Shown here: positions 1 through 7,016 of the stretch, one piece after another
Position numbering within the stretch: the stretch's first letter is position 1
Layout of the letters: every line of letters starts with the position of its first letter
IMG/VR virus record: IMGVR_UViG_3300035691_000006
Coordinates: 1-54,842 of that record
Length of the DNA: 54,842 nt
Strand: one strand, 5' to 3'
Origin: a virus
Notes under the pieces: generated by a model
The model's input: only the letters and a program-made list of their open reading frames with translations
The model's database searches: none
What the model was told of the DNA's origin: nothing
Translations under genes and position numbers: made by a program

Positions 1-59
1 TCCCGTCCGCCTGCTCCGTCGCTCCCCGCTGCTTGCTACATTCAACAAGCGTAGGGCTA

Positions 60-88
60 CAGTTACTCCCGCCCGCGGCTTGTGTCAA
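60..88 (-). promoter_or_regulatory. Candidate promoter for the leftward early operon
   Basis: On the minus strand a perfect -35 hexamer TTGACA (88-83) is followed after 17 bases by TAACTG (65-60), a weak -10. It lies beyond the terminator at 111-143 and, across the circle junction, points at the gene starting at 54692. A full consensus -35 is rare in DNA this GC-rich. Start site and activity are inferred. Confidence 0.4.
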
Positions 89-100
89 GTTGCAAGTTGC
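87..100. repeat. Tandem AAGTTGC repeat, candidate operator
   Basis: AAGTTGC occurs twice in tandem at 87-93 and 94-100, overlapping the TTGACA box of the leftward promoter. The 8-mer GCAAGTTG (92-99) recurs at 900-907 between the two divergent regulator genes. This spacing fits a repressor binding at both control regions, which is inference. Confidence 0.35.
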
Positions 101-110
101 TAGGCGAAGC

Positions 111-143
111 AAAGGGCGCGATCCCGTTGGAATCGCGCCCTTT
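111..143. terminator. Bidirectional intrinsic terminator-like hairpin
   Basis: A perfect 12-bp stem (111-122 with 132-143) encloses a 9-base loop. It begins AAA and ends TTT, so each strand has a GC-rich stem followed by a short T run. It lies just past the stop of the minus-strand gene 170-409 and would end the short regulatory transcript before the leftward operon promoter. Confidence 0.75.
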
Positions 144-169
144 ATGGGTGAAGCGGCTGGAGGGGGTGA

Positions 170-409
170 CTACCGGCGGATGCGGTCCTGGAGGGCCAGG
201 AAGCGCGGCCGGAGATCCGCGAGGGTGTCGAGCAGGTACTCGGCCCCATGCTCGGGTTCGGGCCCGTCCGCGGCGATGCGCGCCAGCTCCGAGGCGTGCG
301 CGAGGTGGCGCGCGAGCTGGCGCACCTCGTCCTTCAGGATCAGTGCTGCTGCGATCTGTGTGGGGGGCTCAACCTGCCCCGCCCCCCTGCGGGCATCAGT
401 GTGTGCCAT
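170..409 (-). CDS. Small helical protein of unknown function, downstream of the Cro-like gene
   Basis: 79 residues, with an N-terminal stretch rich in R, G and P and then a charged, probably helical body rich in Ala, Leu and Arg. No domain recognised. It is the second gene of a short minus-strand transcript that starts with the HTH gene at 807 and ends at the hairpin at 111-143. No clear ribosome binding site precedes the ATG, so the start is uncertain. The position suggests a small regulator or anti-repressor, but the sequence does not show it. Confidence 0.55.
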   Translation of the reverse strand: MAHTDARRGAGQVEPPTQIAAALILKDEVRQLARHLAHASELARIAADGPEPEHGAEYLLDTLADLRPRFLALQDRIRR

Positions 410-498
410 CCGGGTACGGTACCAGCACTCCCTGTCACGCCCGCAAGTCCCCAGCCCTGGCTACGTTGTCACGGACGCAGCGTAGGGCTGGGTCATCG

Positions 499-807
499 TT
501 ATCCCTTGCGCGTGGTGGGTCCGCGGCGCGGCAGGGCGGCGTCGATCCGCTCGCCCTCGCCCCAGGGGATCCAGGGCCAACCCGTTGGCGCGTCAAGGAA
601 TGTCGCGATGCGTCCAATCTCGTCGATGTCGAGCGAGGTGTAGACGCCGCGCATCTTGTGGCTGAAGGCCTGCTCGGTGAGACCGATTCCGAGTGCTACC
701 GCCTTGCGCGATCCGCGTCCTTTCTTGCGGAGGCGGTCCGCGATCTCGTGCGTGGCGGTCTCGAGCGTGTAGCGGGGCTCCGGGATCGGCTGTCGTTTCG
801 TGGTCAT
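499..807 (-). CDS. Short HTH transcriptional regulator (Cro/CI type), leftward
   Basis: 102 residues from the ATG at 807; an in-frame ATG at 843 would add 12. Residues about 30-60 form a helix-turn-helix (SRKAVALGIGLTEQAFSHKM), followed by a motif seen in small phage XRE-type regulators (DIDEIGRIATF and GWPWIPW). There is no S24/LexA cleavage domain. It is divergent from the HTH gene at 924 with about 115 bp between them, the arrangement of a lysis-lysogeny switch. Which of the two is the repressor cannot be told from sequence. Confidence 0.8.
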   Translation of the reverse strand: MTTKRQPIPEPRYTLETATHEIADRLRKKGRGSRKAVALGIGLTEQAFSHKMRGVYTSLDIDEIGRIATFLDAPTGWPWIPWGEGERIDAALPRRGPTTRKG

Positions 808-923
808 AGCTGGCCGAAACGATAGGACGCGGGGGTAGGTCATGGGTGCACCGTCTCTTGTGGAAGTCTGCACGTCCCGGCCGGTCCTTGACGATCCCCG
901 CAAGTTGTGCGAAACAAACAAGT
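808..923. promoter_or_regulatory. Divergent control region between two HTH regulators
   Basis: 116 bases separate the two start codons. A TTGACG hexamer (888-893) reads rightward, with a poor -10 about 17 bases on (911-916). If used, transcription would start almost at the ATG at 924, giving a leaderless message as for lambda cI. GCAAGTTG at 900-907 matches the repeat at 92-99. Operators are inferred. Confidence 0.4.
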
Positions 924-1160
924 ATGAAGCGGACCAAGCAGGCGCGTGCTTTCGTGGTGGCGGTCGGGGGCAAGATTCGCGAGACCCGGAAGGCGGCCCG
1001 GCTCACTCAGGTCGGCCTCGGGAAGAAGCTGGACATCGACGCGCCCACCGTCTCGCGCATCGAGAGCGGGAAGAAGGACCTCCGCACGTCTGAGTTGTAC
1101 GAGGTCGGCCGCGCGCTCGGGACCTCGCCCGCCATCCTCGTCGCCGTCGAGGCCGAGTAG
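924..1160 (+). CDS. Short XRE-family HTH regulator, rightward
   Basis: 78 residues, nearly all one XRE/Cro-CI helix-turn-helix domain: IRETRKAARLTQVGLGKKL, then the recognition-helix region APTVSRIESGKK, then a helix ending in SELYEVGRAL. No ribosome binding site lies before the ATG, which fits a leaderless transcript. The same frame extends upstream to 846, but that part is not conserved-looking. Too short to hold a RecA-responsive cleavage domain, so induction must differ from lambda if this is the repressor. Confidence 0.85.
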   Translation: MKRTKQARAFVVAVGGKIRETRKAARLTQVGLGKKLDIDAPTVSRIESGKKDLRTSELYEVGRALGTSPAILVAVEAE

Positions 1161-1254
1161 ATGGCCCGCCGCCTCGTTTGCAGCCGGCCCAGCCGCTCGG
1201 CGGGCCAGCCCGCCCAGCGCAGTCGCTAGCACTTCCGAAAGGTGACGACACGTC

Positions 1255-1725
1255 ATGCCCGGAACGTTCGCCCAAACCACCGGTGAAAAGGGTTGCAAAG
1301 CAGCACTGAACAAGGCCGCAAACCCATCGGAGCACCTGATCGACGGGGACCAGTTCTTCCTCGGAAGCACTGAGGAAAAGTGCCGCGAAGGGGCCGTCTT
1401 CATCGCCGTGGCTGCCAAGACGGCGCGCCAGGACAACGGGTTCTCGTACTCCACCCTCGGCTCGATGCTGGGGAAGGACGCGACCGCGGCTCACCGGGTC
1501 TTCAACGACGAGGATCCGTCGATCGCGCTCCAGGCCCTCGCCGCCCACCTACTGCTCGACAAGACCGGGACGCTGCTGCGGGCGATGGCGCGCGCGACGG
1601 GACGCGACGTGGTCGATCGGCCGGCGATGACGGACGCCGAGTTCCGGGCCCGGGTCGAGCGGAAGGCCAAGGGCGGCAAGGCAGACGCGGCGTGGCTCGA
1701 GGAAGCGCTCGAGGAGAAGCCATGA
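1255..1725 (+). CDS. Probable HTH regulator, CII-like position
   Basis: 156 residues. The centre (about residues 63-110: YSTLGSMLGKDATAAHRVF, then SIALQALAAHLLLDKTGTL) reads as an HTH of the type in phage CII-like or XRE-like proteins, with a charged C-terminal tail (EEALEEKP). GAAAGGTGA precedes the ATG. It is the first gene of the long rightward operon, 94 bases after the HTH gene at 924; that gap holds only a GC-rich imperfect hairpin and a 22-codon ORF at 1161-1229 with no support. CII-like function is inference from position. Confidence 0.7.
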   Translation: MPGTFAQTTGEKGCKAALNKAANPSEHLIDGDQFFLGSTEEKCREGAVFIAVAAKTARQDNGFSYSTLGSMLGKDATAAHRVFNDEDPSIALQALAAHLLLDKTGTLLRAMARATGRDVVDRPAMTDAEFRARVERKAKGGKADAAWLEEALEEKP

Positions 1726-1919
1726 GCGCCGCCCGCGGTCACCGTCTCTCGTCTCGCCGGGTCCGGGGACTCTCTCCGGCGCACGGCATGAGGACCGCCA
1801 CGGCCGCCGCCCCCGAGTCCCGCTTCGCCCTCGCCTACCAGAGGCTCGCACCGGAGGACGAGGAGAGGAACCGCTGGCTCGAGGCCCACAAGAACGAAGG
1901 CCCGGAGGACGCGCCCTAG
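1722..1919 (+). CDS. Small basic protein of unknown function
   Basis: 65 residues starting at an ATGA overlap with the upstream stop, behind GAGGAG. Arg-rich N-terminal half, acidic C-terminal half (LAPEDEERNRWLEAHK). No family recognised. Confidence 0.6.
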   Translation: MSAARGHRLSSRRVRGLSPAHGMRTATAAAPESRFALAYQRLAPEDEERNRWLEAHKNEGPEDAP

Positions 1920-1935
1920 GCGCGAGGAGGAGCGG

Positions 1936-2340
1936 ATGGAGACGGCTACGGTGGTTCGGTTTCCGAAGAAGGCGGAACACTCCCAGCGGAAGGCGTCGCG
2001 GCTCGACCGCCTCCGCTGCCTCATGAACGGCCACTCCTACGGCAGCGGCCCCGATGACGTGGAGTGGCGCCGGGACCGGAACGGCGCTCCGCTTGAGTTC
2101 TCCTGCGCCCGCCGCTGCGGGTACTGGACCGACCGGCCGATCTGGGTGGGCGCGTGGCTGGCCTGGGGCGCCCCGCTCGTGATCGGCGCCGGTACGGGCG
2201 TGCTCCTTGCCCCGATCTTCGTGTCGCTGTGGCACGGGCCGGTGGTTGGGGCCTGCTTCGCGGCGCTCGGCGTCGTGTTCTGGGGCGACCGACCCCACTT
2301 CACCGCGGGCGCCCTCCGTCCCTCGGAGCGCGCTCCGTGA
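1936..2340 (+). CDS. Small membrane protein with two transmembrane segments
   Basis: 134 residues behind a strong GAGGAGGAG site. A basic N-terminal half with a Cys-containing stretch (CLMNGHSYG, then CARRCGYW) is followed by two hydrophobic helices at about 76-95 and 98-118. The C-xn-C region may bind metal. An inner-membrane early protein is likely, and a superinfection or host-takeover role would be a guess. Confidence 0.7.
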   Translation: METATVVRFPKKAEHSQRKASRLDRLRCLMNGHSYGSGPDDVEWRRDRNGAPLEFSCARRCGYWTDRPIWVGAWLAWGAPLVIGAGTGVLLAPIFVSLWHGPVVGACFAALGVVFWGDRPHFTAGALRPSERAP

Positions 2341-2360
2341 CCACCACGGAGGGGAGCCGG

Positions 2361-2627
2361 ATGCGTTCCTTCGTCTCGCAGGTGTGCCTGTACGTCTCGG
2401 CGCTGCTCCTCGGATGGGCGGAGAGAGTCAAGGCTCCTCCTCCCCGGGCGATGAAGTCCTCGGTGGGAGGGTTCATGTCGGTGCTCCCCCGGGAGCGCAG
2501 GGCCTACGAGAGAGGGGCGGAGTGGCACAACACGTTCGGCGAGAAGCGGGTGGACTTCGACCCCGCCGCGGCCGTGCTCGTCGGGCAGGAGTTCGCCTTC
2601 AAGGCGCAGGGAGAGGGGAACGCATGA
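2361..2627 (+). CDS. Small protein of unknown function
   Basis: 88 residues. ATG at 2361 chosen because GGAGGGGAG lies just before it; a GTG at 2337 overlapping the previous stop is possible. Hydrophobic N-terminus (FVSQVCLYVSALLLGW), then a soluble C-terminal half ending VGQEFAFKAQG. May be membrane-anchored. Confidence 0.6.
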   Translation: MRSFVSQVCLYVSALLLGWAERVKAPPPRAMKSSVGGFMSVLPRERRAYERGAEWHNTFGEKRVDFDPAAAVLVGQEFAFKAQGEGNA

Positions 2628-3364
2628 GCCGGTGCATTCACGGGCGGAAGTTGGGGACGTGCAAAGCATGCGGCGACGCGATGATGCGGGAGGCGGAGCG
2701 CACCTACGGTGGCGACGTCCGAGACGACCTGCTCGCCGGGGTCGAGCGCTGGCGGGCCCGCGCCGAAGCGGCCGAGTCCCGGGCTGAGGCGCTGGATGGG
2801 GCGCTTGCCGTGGCGAACCGCGCCCTCATCGCAAACGGCGCGGCCCCTGTGGCTGGCGGCGCTTCCCTCGCGCCCGCTCTCCCGGCGAAGCGGGTCCGGG
2901 CCGGGCACCACTGCACGGATGGAGACGACTGCCCCGACTGCGGAGGCGTGCGTGGTTCGCACCTCGTCCACGACGGCCAGGGCCTGTGCGCCGACTGCGG
3001 CGCATTCGGTGAAGCGCTGTTCACGAAGCGCTGCACCGGGCCCGTCCCGCCATCGTCCTTGGCGGCCGACGCCCTCTGCCCCGACTGCACGCACCCGCTC
3101 CGGCTACACAACGCGAAGGGCTGCCCCGCCGTCTTCAGCCAGGGCGACGAGTGCCTCTGCGGCTTCGACGACCCCGTCCCCGAGCCGGAAGCGCCGCGCG
3201 AGGTGTACTTCGCCCGCTGGGTCGCGTCGCGGCCGTGTGAGTGCAAGCCGGGGCAGCCTCCATGCTTCCCGTGCGGCGCGCGTCTCGTGGTTCCGACGAA
3301 GCCCTCGGGGTCCGATGCCGGCACCTTCGTCATCCTCGTGACCGACGAGGAGAGCGCGCCATGA
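2624..3364 (+). CDS. Multi-zinc-ribbon protein of unknown function
   Basis: 246 residues. The first Cys pair (CIHGRKLGTCKAC) is followed by a coiled-coil-like stretch (about 40-70), then repeated CxxC knuckles (CPDCGG, CADCG, CPDC, CLCGF, CECKPG, CFPCG). About a dozen cysteines suggest three or more zinc sites. Start is an ATGA overlap. Small zinc-ribbon proteins are common in early phage operons and often bind nucleic acid or host proteins; no specific role is visible. Confidence 0.7.
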   Translation: MSRCIHGRKLGTCKACGDAMMREAERTYGGDVRDDLLAGVERWRARAEAAESRAEALDGALAVANRALIANGAAPVAGGASLAPALPAKRVRAGHHCTDGDDCPDCGGVRGSHLVHDGQGLCADCGAFGEALFTKRCTGPVPPSSLAADALCPDCTHPLRLHNAKGCPAVFSQGDECLCGFDDPVPEPEAPREVYFARWVASRPCECKPGQPPCFPCGARLVVPTKPSGSDAGTFVILVTDEESAP

Positions 3365-3672
3365 GCCGCGCGCGTGTCATGCAGATGGTCCGTTCCGTCG
3401 AGGAGGTCGCGGTCCAGCGAGCAAAGGAGCAGACCGCCCCCGTCCGCCTGCTGGACCCCGGATGCCGGGGTGCGTGCTCCAGGCTCCGGGCGGGGCTGCG
3501 CGGCGACCTTCGGGGCCGACCCGCGACCGGACTCGTCGCGGTGCTCGCCCGCCTGCCGTCCGACGACCTGCGGCGCCTCGACGACCTCGGGGCGCGAACC
3601 CGGGTGCCGCGGGCGACGTACCTGCGCGAGGCGGTGGTCGACCTGCTGGTGAAATACGGGGGGACGCCGTGA
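3361..3672 (+). CDS. Ribbon-helix-helix type DNA-binding protein
   Basis: 103 residues, ATGA overlap start. The C-terminal 40 residues have the ribbon-helix-helix pattern: a short strand (AVLARLPSDDL), helix (RRLDDLGARTRV), then PRATYLREAVVDLLVKY. This is the Arc/CopG-type fold that binds operators as a dimer. The N-terminal half is basic and unassigned. Probably a regulator of the early operon. Confidence 0.65.
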   Translation: MSRARVMQMVRSVEEVAVQRAKEQTAPVRLLDPGCRGACSRLRAGLRGDLRGRPATGLVAVLARLPSDDLRRLDDLGARTRVPRATYLREAVVDLLVKYGGTP

Positions 3673-3920
3673 CCGCGCCTCCGCCCCGCACCGAGTTCGA
3701 TCGGCTCCTGCAAGGCATGAGGCCGATCACGGATAGCGACCCGTCGCCGATGATCCTCTCCACGCAGATCCAAGGCGGCTCGGTCGTCGCGCACCGCTAC
3801 CTGCCGCGCGCGCCGAAGGGCACGCCGCCCGAGATCGCGCGCCAGTACCACGCCTGGGTCGACGAGAACGTGCCGTGGATCCCGGGCCCGCCGAAGTTCG
3901 CAAAGGAGTGCGCCGCATGA
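3669..3920 (+). CDS. Small protein of unknown function
   Basis: 83 residues from a GTG overlapping the previous stop (GTGA). Pro-rich, with ends FDRLLQGM and HAWVDENVPWIPGPP. No domain recognised. Co-translated with its neighbours. Confidence 0.6.
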   Translation: MTAPPPRTEFDRLLQGMRPITDSDPSPMILSTQIQGGSVVAHRYLPRAPKGTPPEIARQYHAWVDENVPWIPGPPKFAKECAA

Positions 3921-4228
3921 CCCGCCCCGGCCCTCAGACGGTGAGCCCCCTGCGCGTGGAGCGCCTCGTCGACGTCATCCAGGCTCCGAAGCAGGAGATC
4001 GACCCCCGCAAGACGCTGGCGTGGCTCGCGGTCGTACTCGGTGTCGTCGGACTCGCGTGGGCGCTCTCGGGGTGCAGCGGAGATCGGAAGCCAGCGGTGT
4101 CCCGGGGCGAGGAGTGCGCTCGCTACTGCCACCCGCTTCCACTCCAGGGAATTCAGTCGACCGGCGCATTCTGGGGATCGTGCATCTGCGGCACCGGCCC
4201 GGTCTGCGCTGACGGGAGGCTGCCGTGA
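3917..4228 (+). CDS. Putative lipoprotein or single-pass membrane protein
   Basis: 103 residues, ATGA overlap behind AAAGGAG. About 35 charged residues, then a hydrophobic stretch (about 35-53) that ends in the lipobox-like LSGC, then a Cys-containing domain (CARYC, CICGTGPVC). As a lipoprotein the N-terminal region is long, so it may instead be a type II membrane protein. First of three consecutive lipobox genes. Confidence 0.6.
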   Translation: MTRPGPQTVSPLRVERLVDVIQAPKQEIDPRKTLAWLAVVLGVVGLAWALSGCSGDRKPAVSRGEECARYCHPLPLQGIQSTGAFWGSCICGTGPVCADGRLP

Positions 4229-4278
4229 CTCGCGCCCTAGTCCTGGCTCTCGTGGCGATGGCGGGGTGCTCGCGATGA
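4225..4278 (+). CDS. 17-residue lipoprotein-signal micro-ORF
   Basis: GTG at 4225 overlaps the upstream stop and TGA (4276-4278) overlaps the next ATG. The product is VTRALVLALVAMAGCSR: basic start, hydrophobic core and lipobox MAGC, ending two residues after the Cys. It closely resembles the first 17 residues of the lipoprotein at 4571. Either a minimal lipopeptide or a remnant kept for coupling. Confidence 0.45.
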   Translation: MTRALVLALVAMAGCSR

Positions 4279-4574
4279 TCTACATCCGGGTCGAGTTGTG
4301 GCCGCACGGGAACCGCGAGCGCATGCGCCTGCTGGGCGAAGCGACGATCGCGAACACCGGCGACAGCGAGGACCGGGCCAACGTCGGGAACTACGACGTT
4401 CGGCTACTCAATTCGCCCGAGTACGCGAATCCGGGCAACGAGGGGAAGGTCTGGATGCAGGGGCGCGTGGAGGGCTTCCCCCGTAAGCGCCTCGGTCCCT
4501 GGGACCTCCTGTTCCGCGCCCTGATGGCGACCGTTGGCCGAGACCGGCGCCGCAACCCGGAGGTGGCCCCGTGA
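4275..4574 (+). CDS. Small protein of unknown function
   Basis: 99 residues, ATGA overlap start. Mostly beta-like N-terminal half (IYIRVELWPHGNRERMRLL, then YDVRLLNSPEY) and a basic C-terminus. N-terminal text of this kind (a short strand with charged turns) is common in small phage proteins, but no named family is recognised. Confidence 0.65.
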   Translation: MIYIRVELWPHGNRERMRLLGEATIANTGDSEDRANVGNYDVRLLNSPEYANPGNEGKVWMQGRVEGFPRKRLGPWDLLFRALMATVGRDRRRNPEVAP

Positions 4575-4756
4575 CGCGCTTCATCGTCCTGGCCCTCATC
4601 GCGGCTGCGGGGTGCTCCTCGGAGCCTCAGAGAGAGCACCCGCACCCGGCCCCAGCCTGCGCGTGGCCTTCGCGGGAGTGCTCTTGCGTCCCGCCGAACC
4701 TGGGACGGCACCCCCTTCGTGACCTCCGCGCGGAGCGGATCGCGAGGGCGAAGTGA
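4571..4756 (+). CDS. Small lipoprotein
   Basis: 61 residues from a GTG overlapping the previous stop. Signal peptide with lipobox: VTRFIVLALIAAAGCSSEP. The mature part is about 47 residues with further cysteines (PACAWPSRECSC). Paralogue of the micro-ORF at 4225. Phage lipoproteins of this size can mask receptors and exclude other phages (for example Llp of T5), but that role is inference here. Confidence 0.65.
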   Translation: MTRFIVLALIAAAGCSSEPQREHPHPAPACAWPSRECSCVPPNLGRHPLRDLRAERIARAK

Positions 4757-4794
4757 GCGGCAACACCGCAGCACCAACCACGAAGGAGGACCGC

Positions 4795-4995
4795 ATGCCG
4801 TTGGAGTTCAAGGACATCAGCGACGAGAAGTCCCGCACGTACACGTTCCCCGGGGGCGAGACCCTCACGCTCACGCCCGGGAAGATCGCGATCTCGGCCA
4901 TCGGCGGCCACCGCCACGAGACGGCCGACGGGAAGCACGTCTACGTCTCGCCGCGCTGGCTCTACTTCGAGATCGGCGCGCCGTTCCGGTTCTAG
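4795..4995 (+). CDS. Small protein of unknown function
   Basis: 66 residues. ATG at 4795 has AAGGAGGA at ideal spacing, preferred over the GTG at 4753 that overlaps the previous stop. Beta-rich (RTYTFPGGETLTLTPGKIAI, HVYVSPRWLYFEI), so probably a small beta-barrel or sandwich. No family assigned. Confidence 0.65.
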   Translation: MPLEFKDISDEKSRTYTFPGGETLTLTPGKIAISAIGGHRHETADGKHVYVSPRWLYFEIGAPFRF

Positions 4996-4997
4996 CC

Positions 4998-5519
4998 ATG
5001 AACGCGGCGCTCCCCCTGATCCTCATCCCCGACGCGCGCCCCGCCACGTGGCGGGTCCCGTCCAACGGGAAGGGGAGCACCGCGCTTCTGGGACTCGCGG
5101 ATCGCCACTACACCCGCCAGTCGCCTGGTTCCAACCAGTTCTGCCGTCCGGGAACGAACTTCTGTCTCCTCCTTTCGGACGGTGCCGCCGGTTGGGTGGT
5201 GTGGCGGCCGGATCCCGAGGTCGGACGCATGGACAACCTCGAAGCCTGGGAATGCACCCTGTTTCGCAACGAGGGGCCGCGGCTCAGCTCCGACCTCGTC
5301 CGTGAGGCGACTCGCCTGACGTTCCGAGCCTGGGGATGGCCCCCGCCGGACGGGCTTATCACCTCGGTCGGGGTCGAGGAAACGAAGCGCCGCCGCTCCA
5401 AGAAGTCGCCCGCCGGACGCTGCTTCATCGAGGCCGGGTGGGAGCCGATGGACAAGGCGAGCGACGGGAAGGTGTGGCTGCGAGCCCCCCGTCCGATTCG
5501 CACGGCGAGGCCCGCATGA
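4998..5519 (+). CDS. Mom-like GNAT-fold protein (possible DNA modification)
   Basis: 173 residues. The order of motifs matches the phage GNAT group related to Mu Mom: LADRHYTRQSPGSNQF near the start, then CTLFRNEGPRLSSDL (about 92-107), REATRLTFRAW, and GRCFIEAGWEP near the C-terminus. Mom modifies adenine in phage DNA and blocks restriction enzymes. Family assignment is from memory of this motif set; the modification itself is inferred. It is two genes upstream of a DNA methyltransferase, which strengthens a DNA-modification role. Standard length for the group. Confidence 0.65.
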   Translation: MNAALPLILIPDARPATWRVPSNGKGSTALLGLADRHYTRQSPGSNQFCRPGTNFCLLLSDGAAGWVVWRPDPEVGRMDNLEAWECTLFRNEGPRLSSDLVREATRLTFRAWGWPPPDGLITSVGVEETKRRRSKKSPAGRCFIEAGWEPMDKASDGKVWLRAPRPIRTARPA

Positions 5520-5860
5520 CCCAACTCTCCCTGACCGCTGCCGCAGCAGCCCGCGCAGACGCCCTCCGCCGCGTCGAGGAGCACGCGGACCCGGGATGGA
5601 ACGAGCGGGCCTTCGCGGCGCTCTCGGCCTACCTCCGGACGCACCCCTCGTTCTTCTGCGACGATCTGTGGTCGGCTGGGCTCGACCGTCCCCACGACTC
5701 CAGGGCGCTCGGGCCGGTCATCGTCCGGGCCTCGAAGGCGAAGCTGATGGTGCAGACCGGCGAGTACCGCAAGAGCGTTGCGAGCAACCTCTCGATCAAG
5801 CCGGTCTGGAAAAGCCTCGTGTTCGTCGGTTCGTGCGGCGGGAGCGGGGGTCGGACGTGA
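5516..5860 (+). CDS. Conserved phage protein of unknown function
   Basis: 114 residues, ATGA overlap. An N-terminal helix (AAAARADALRRVEEHADPGW) is followed by FAALSAYLRTHPSFFCDDLW and a middle block PHDSRALGPVIVRASKAKL. Text of this kind recurs in small early phage proteins, often with a winged-helix look, but no function is known to me. Confidence 0.65.
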   Translation: MTQLSLTAAAAARADALRRVEEHADPGWNERAFAALSAYLRTHPSFFCDDLWSAGLDRPHDSRALGPVIVRASKAKLMVQTGEYRKSVASNLSIKPVWKSLVFVGSCGGSGGRT

Positions 5861-6174
5861 GCCGGAGCGCGAAGACCGAGATCACCCCCGAGATGATCGC
5901 TCGCTGTCGGGAGCTAACCGCGGCCTGGCACCGAACGAACTGGACCGGTGAATCCGGCGGTGATGTGGGGTTCGTCCTATGCGAGGTCCTTCCTGCGCTG
6001 CTGGCGGAGCGGGACGAATTGGAGCAGCGGATCGACACGCCGGAGCGATGTAAATGCCTACATCCGCGCGACGCTCACGCCGGGCCGAATCGGAACGGGG
6101 CCTGCCTGGTGCACTGCCCCTGCAAAGCCTTCGCGCTCGCCACGCCCAAGTCCCCCGCCGAGGTCAAGGGATGA
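5857..6174 (+). CDS. Small Cys/His-rich protein of unknown function
   Basis: 105 residues, GTGA overlap. N-terminal helix (ITPEMIARCRELTAAWH), then a helical stretch LLAERDELEQRI, then a probable zinc site: CKCLHPRDAH followed by CLVHCPCKAF. The last motif resembles small phage zinc-finger proteins. No role assigned. Confidence 0.6.
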   Translation: MSRSAKTEITPEMIARCRELTAAWHRTNWTGESGGDVGFVLCEVLPALLAERDELEQRIDTPERCKCLHPRDAHAGPNRNGACLVHCPCKAFALATPKSPAEVKG

Positions 6175-7016
6175 GCGAGCACCGCGTCATCCTGGCCGAC
6201 TGCCTCGGTCCCGAGGGGCTCTGCACCCTCGCCGACAAGTCGGTGGACCACGTGATCACCGACCCGCCGTACTCCGAGCATGTCCACACGCGATCGATGC
6301 GGGGAGCCGCCGCGTGGAAGGGCGTCCCGAGCGAGCGCGCGGACCTGGGGTTCGGTTCGCTCGACGGCCGGACGCTGTTGACCGCCTCCGGCGAATTCGC
6401 CCGCATCGCGCGTCGCTGGGTCCTCGTCTTCTCGGACACCGAAAGCGCCCACCTGTGGCGCGAGGCGTTGGAATCGCGCGGCCTCGAGTACGTGCGCACG
6501 TGTTTCTGGCACAAGGTGTGCGGAACTCCGCAGTTCACGGGAGATCGCCCCGCCGTCGCCTGTGAGGCGATCACGGTCTGCCACCAGCCGGGCCGGAAGA
6601 AGTGGAACGGCGGAGGCAAGCAAGGGATCTACCCGTTCCCCGTTGCCGTGGAGCGTCCCGGCCGCCAGCAGGATGACGCCCGGGTGCACACGACCCAGAA
6701 GCCGCTCGCGCTGATGGAGGCGCTCATCCGGGACTTCACGAATCCGGGCGACCTCATCGCGGACCCGTTCGCGGGAGCTGGTTCCACCATTGTCGCTGCC
6801 AAGCGGCTCGGGCGCCTCGCGGTGGGTTGGGACTACGACCAAGGCGACCCCGGGGATCCCGACGAGAACCGGCCTCCGCGCGAGCCCTACGCCGCCATCG
6901 CCCAGAAGCGGATCGACGGGGCCCGAGAGCAGCTCGGGCTGTTCAAGGGCACGCGGGAGCCCGAGCCCAAGCAGGAGTCATTGCTCGCGGCGTCGTCACT
7001 CCATGGAGGGCGGTAG
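6171..7016 (+). CDS. DNA N4/N6 methyltransferase, beta-class
   Basis: 281 residues, ATGA overlap. Catalytic motif IV DPPY is at 31-34 and the AdoMet-binding motif I (DPFAGAGSTI) at 198-207, so IV precedes I as in the beta class of amino-methyltransferases. The TTQKPLALMEALI block before motif I is the usual motif X region. No endonuclease partner is next to it, so it is an orphan enzyme, likely protecting phage DNA from restriction or affecting regulation. Target sequence cannot be read from the protein. Confidence 0.92.
   Translation: MSEHRVILADCLGPEGLCTLADKSVDHVITDPPYSEHVHTRSMRGAAAWKGVPSERADLGFGSLDGRTLLTASGEFARIARRWVLVFSDTESAHLWREALESRGLEYVRTCFWHKVCGTPQFTGDRPAVACEAITVCHQPGRKKWNGGGKQGIYPFPVAVERPGRQQDDARVHTTQKPLALMEALIRDFTNPGDLIADPFAGAGSTIVAAKRLGRLAVGWDYDQGDPGDPDENRPPREPYAAIAQKRIDGAREQLGLFKGTREPEPKQESLLAASSLHGGR

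Larger units (their letters stand above)
1..127. repeat. Terminal direct repeat, left copy (circular genome)
   Basis: Bases 1-127 are identical to 54716-54842. An exact repeat of 127 bases at both ends of a contig is what a k-mer assembler leaves when a circular or circularly permuted molecule is closed. The phage therefore has 54,715 unique bases, and position 54715 joins to position 1. Terminator and promoter elements in this stretch also belong to the gene starting at 54692. Confidence 0.95.

Noticed and set aside
1-127. True packaged terminal repeat (T7-like)
   Set aside because: Length equals an assembler overlap and the terminase is of headful type; circular closure is simpler.
82-825. 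Long plus-strand frame opposite the Cro-like gene
   Set aside because: Arg/Pro/Gly-rich text without any motif; the minus strand carries a clear HTH here.
1161-1229. 22-codon ORF after the HTH gene
   Set aside because: Starts on the base after the stop but lies in a GC hairpin region, has no ribosome site and no coupling to the next gene.
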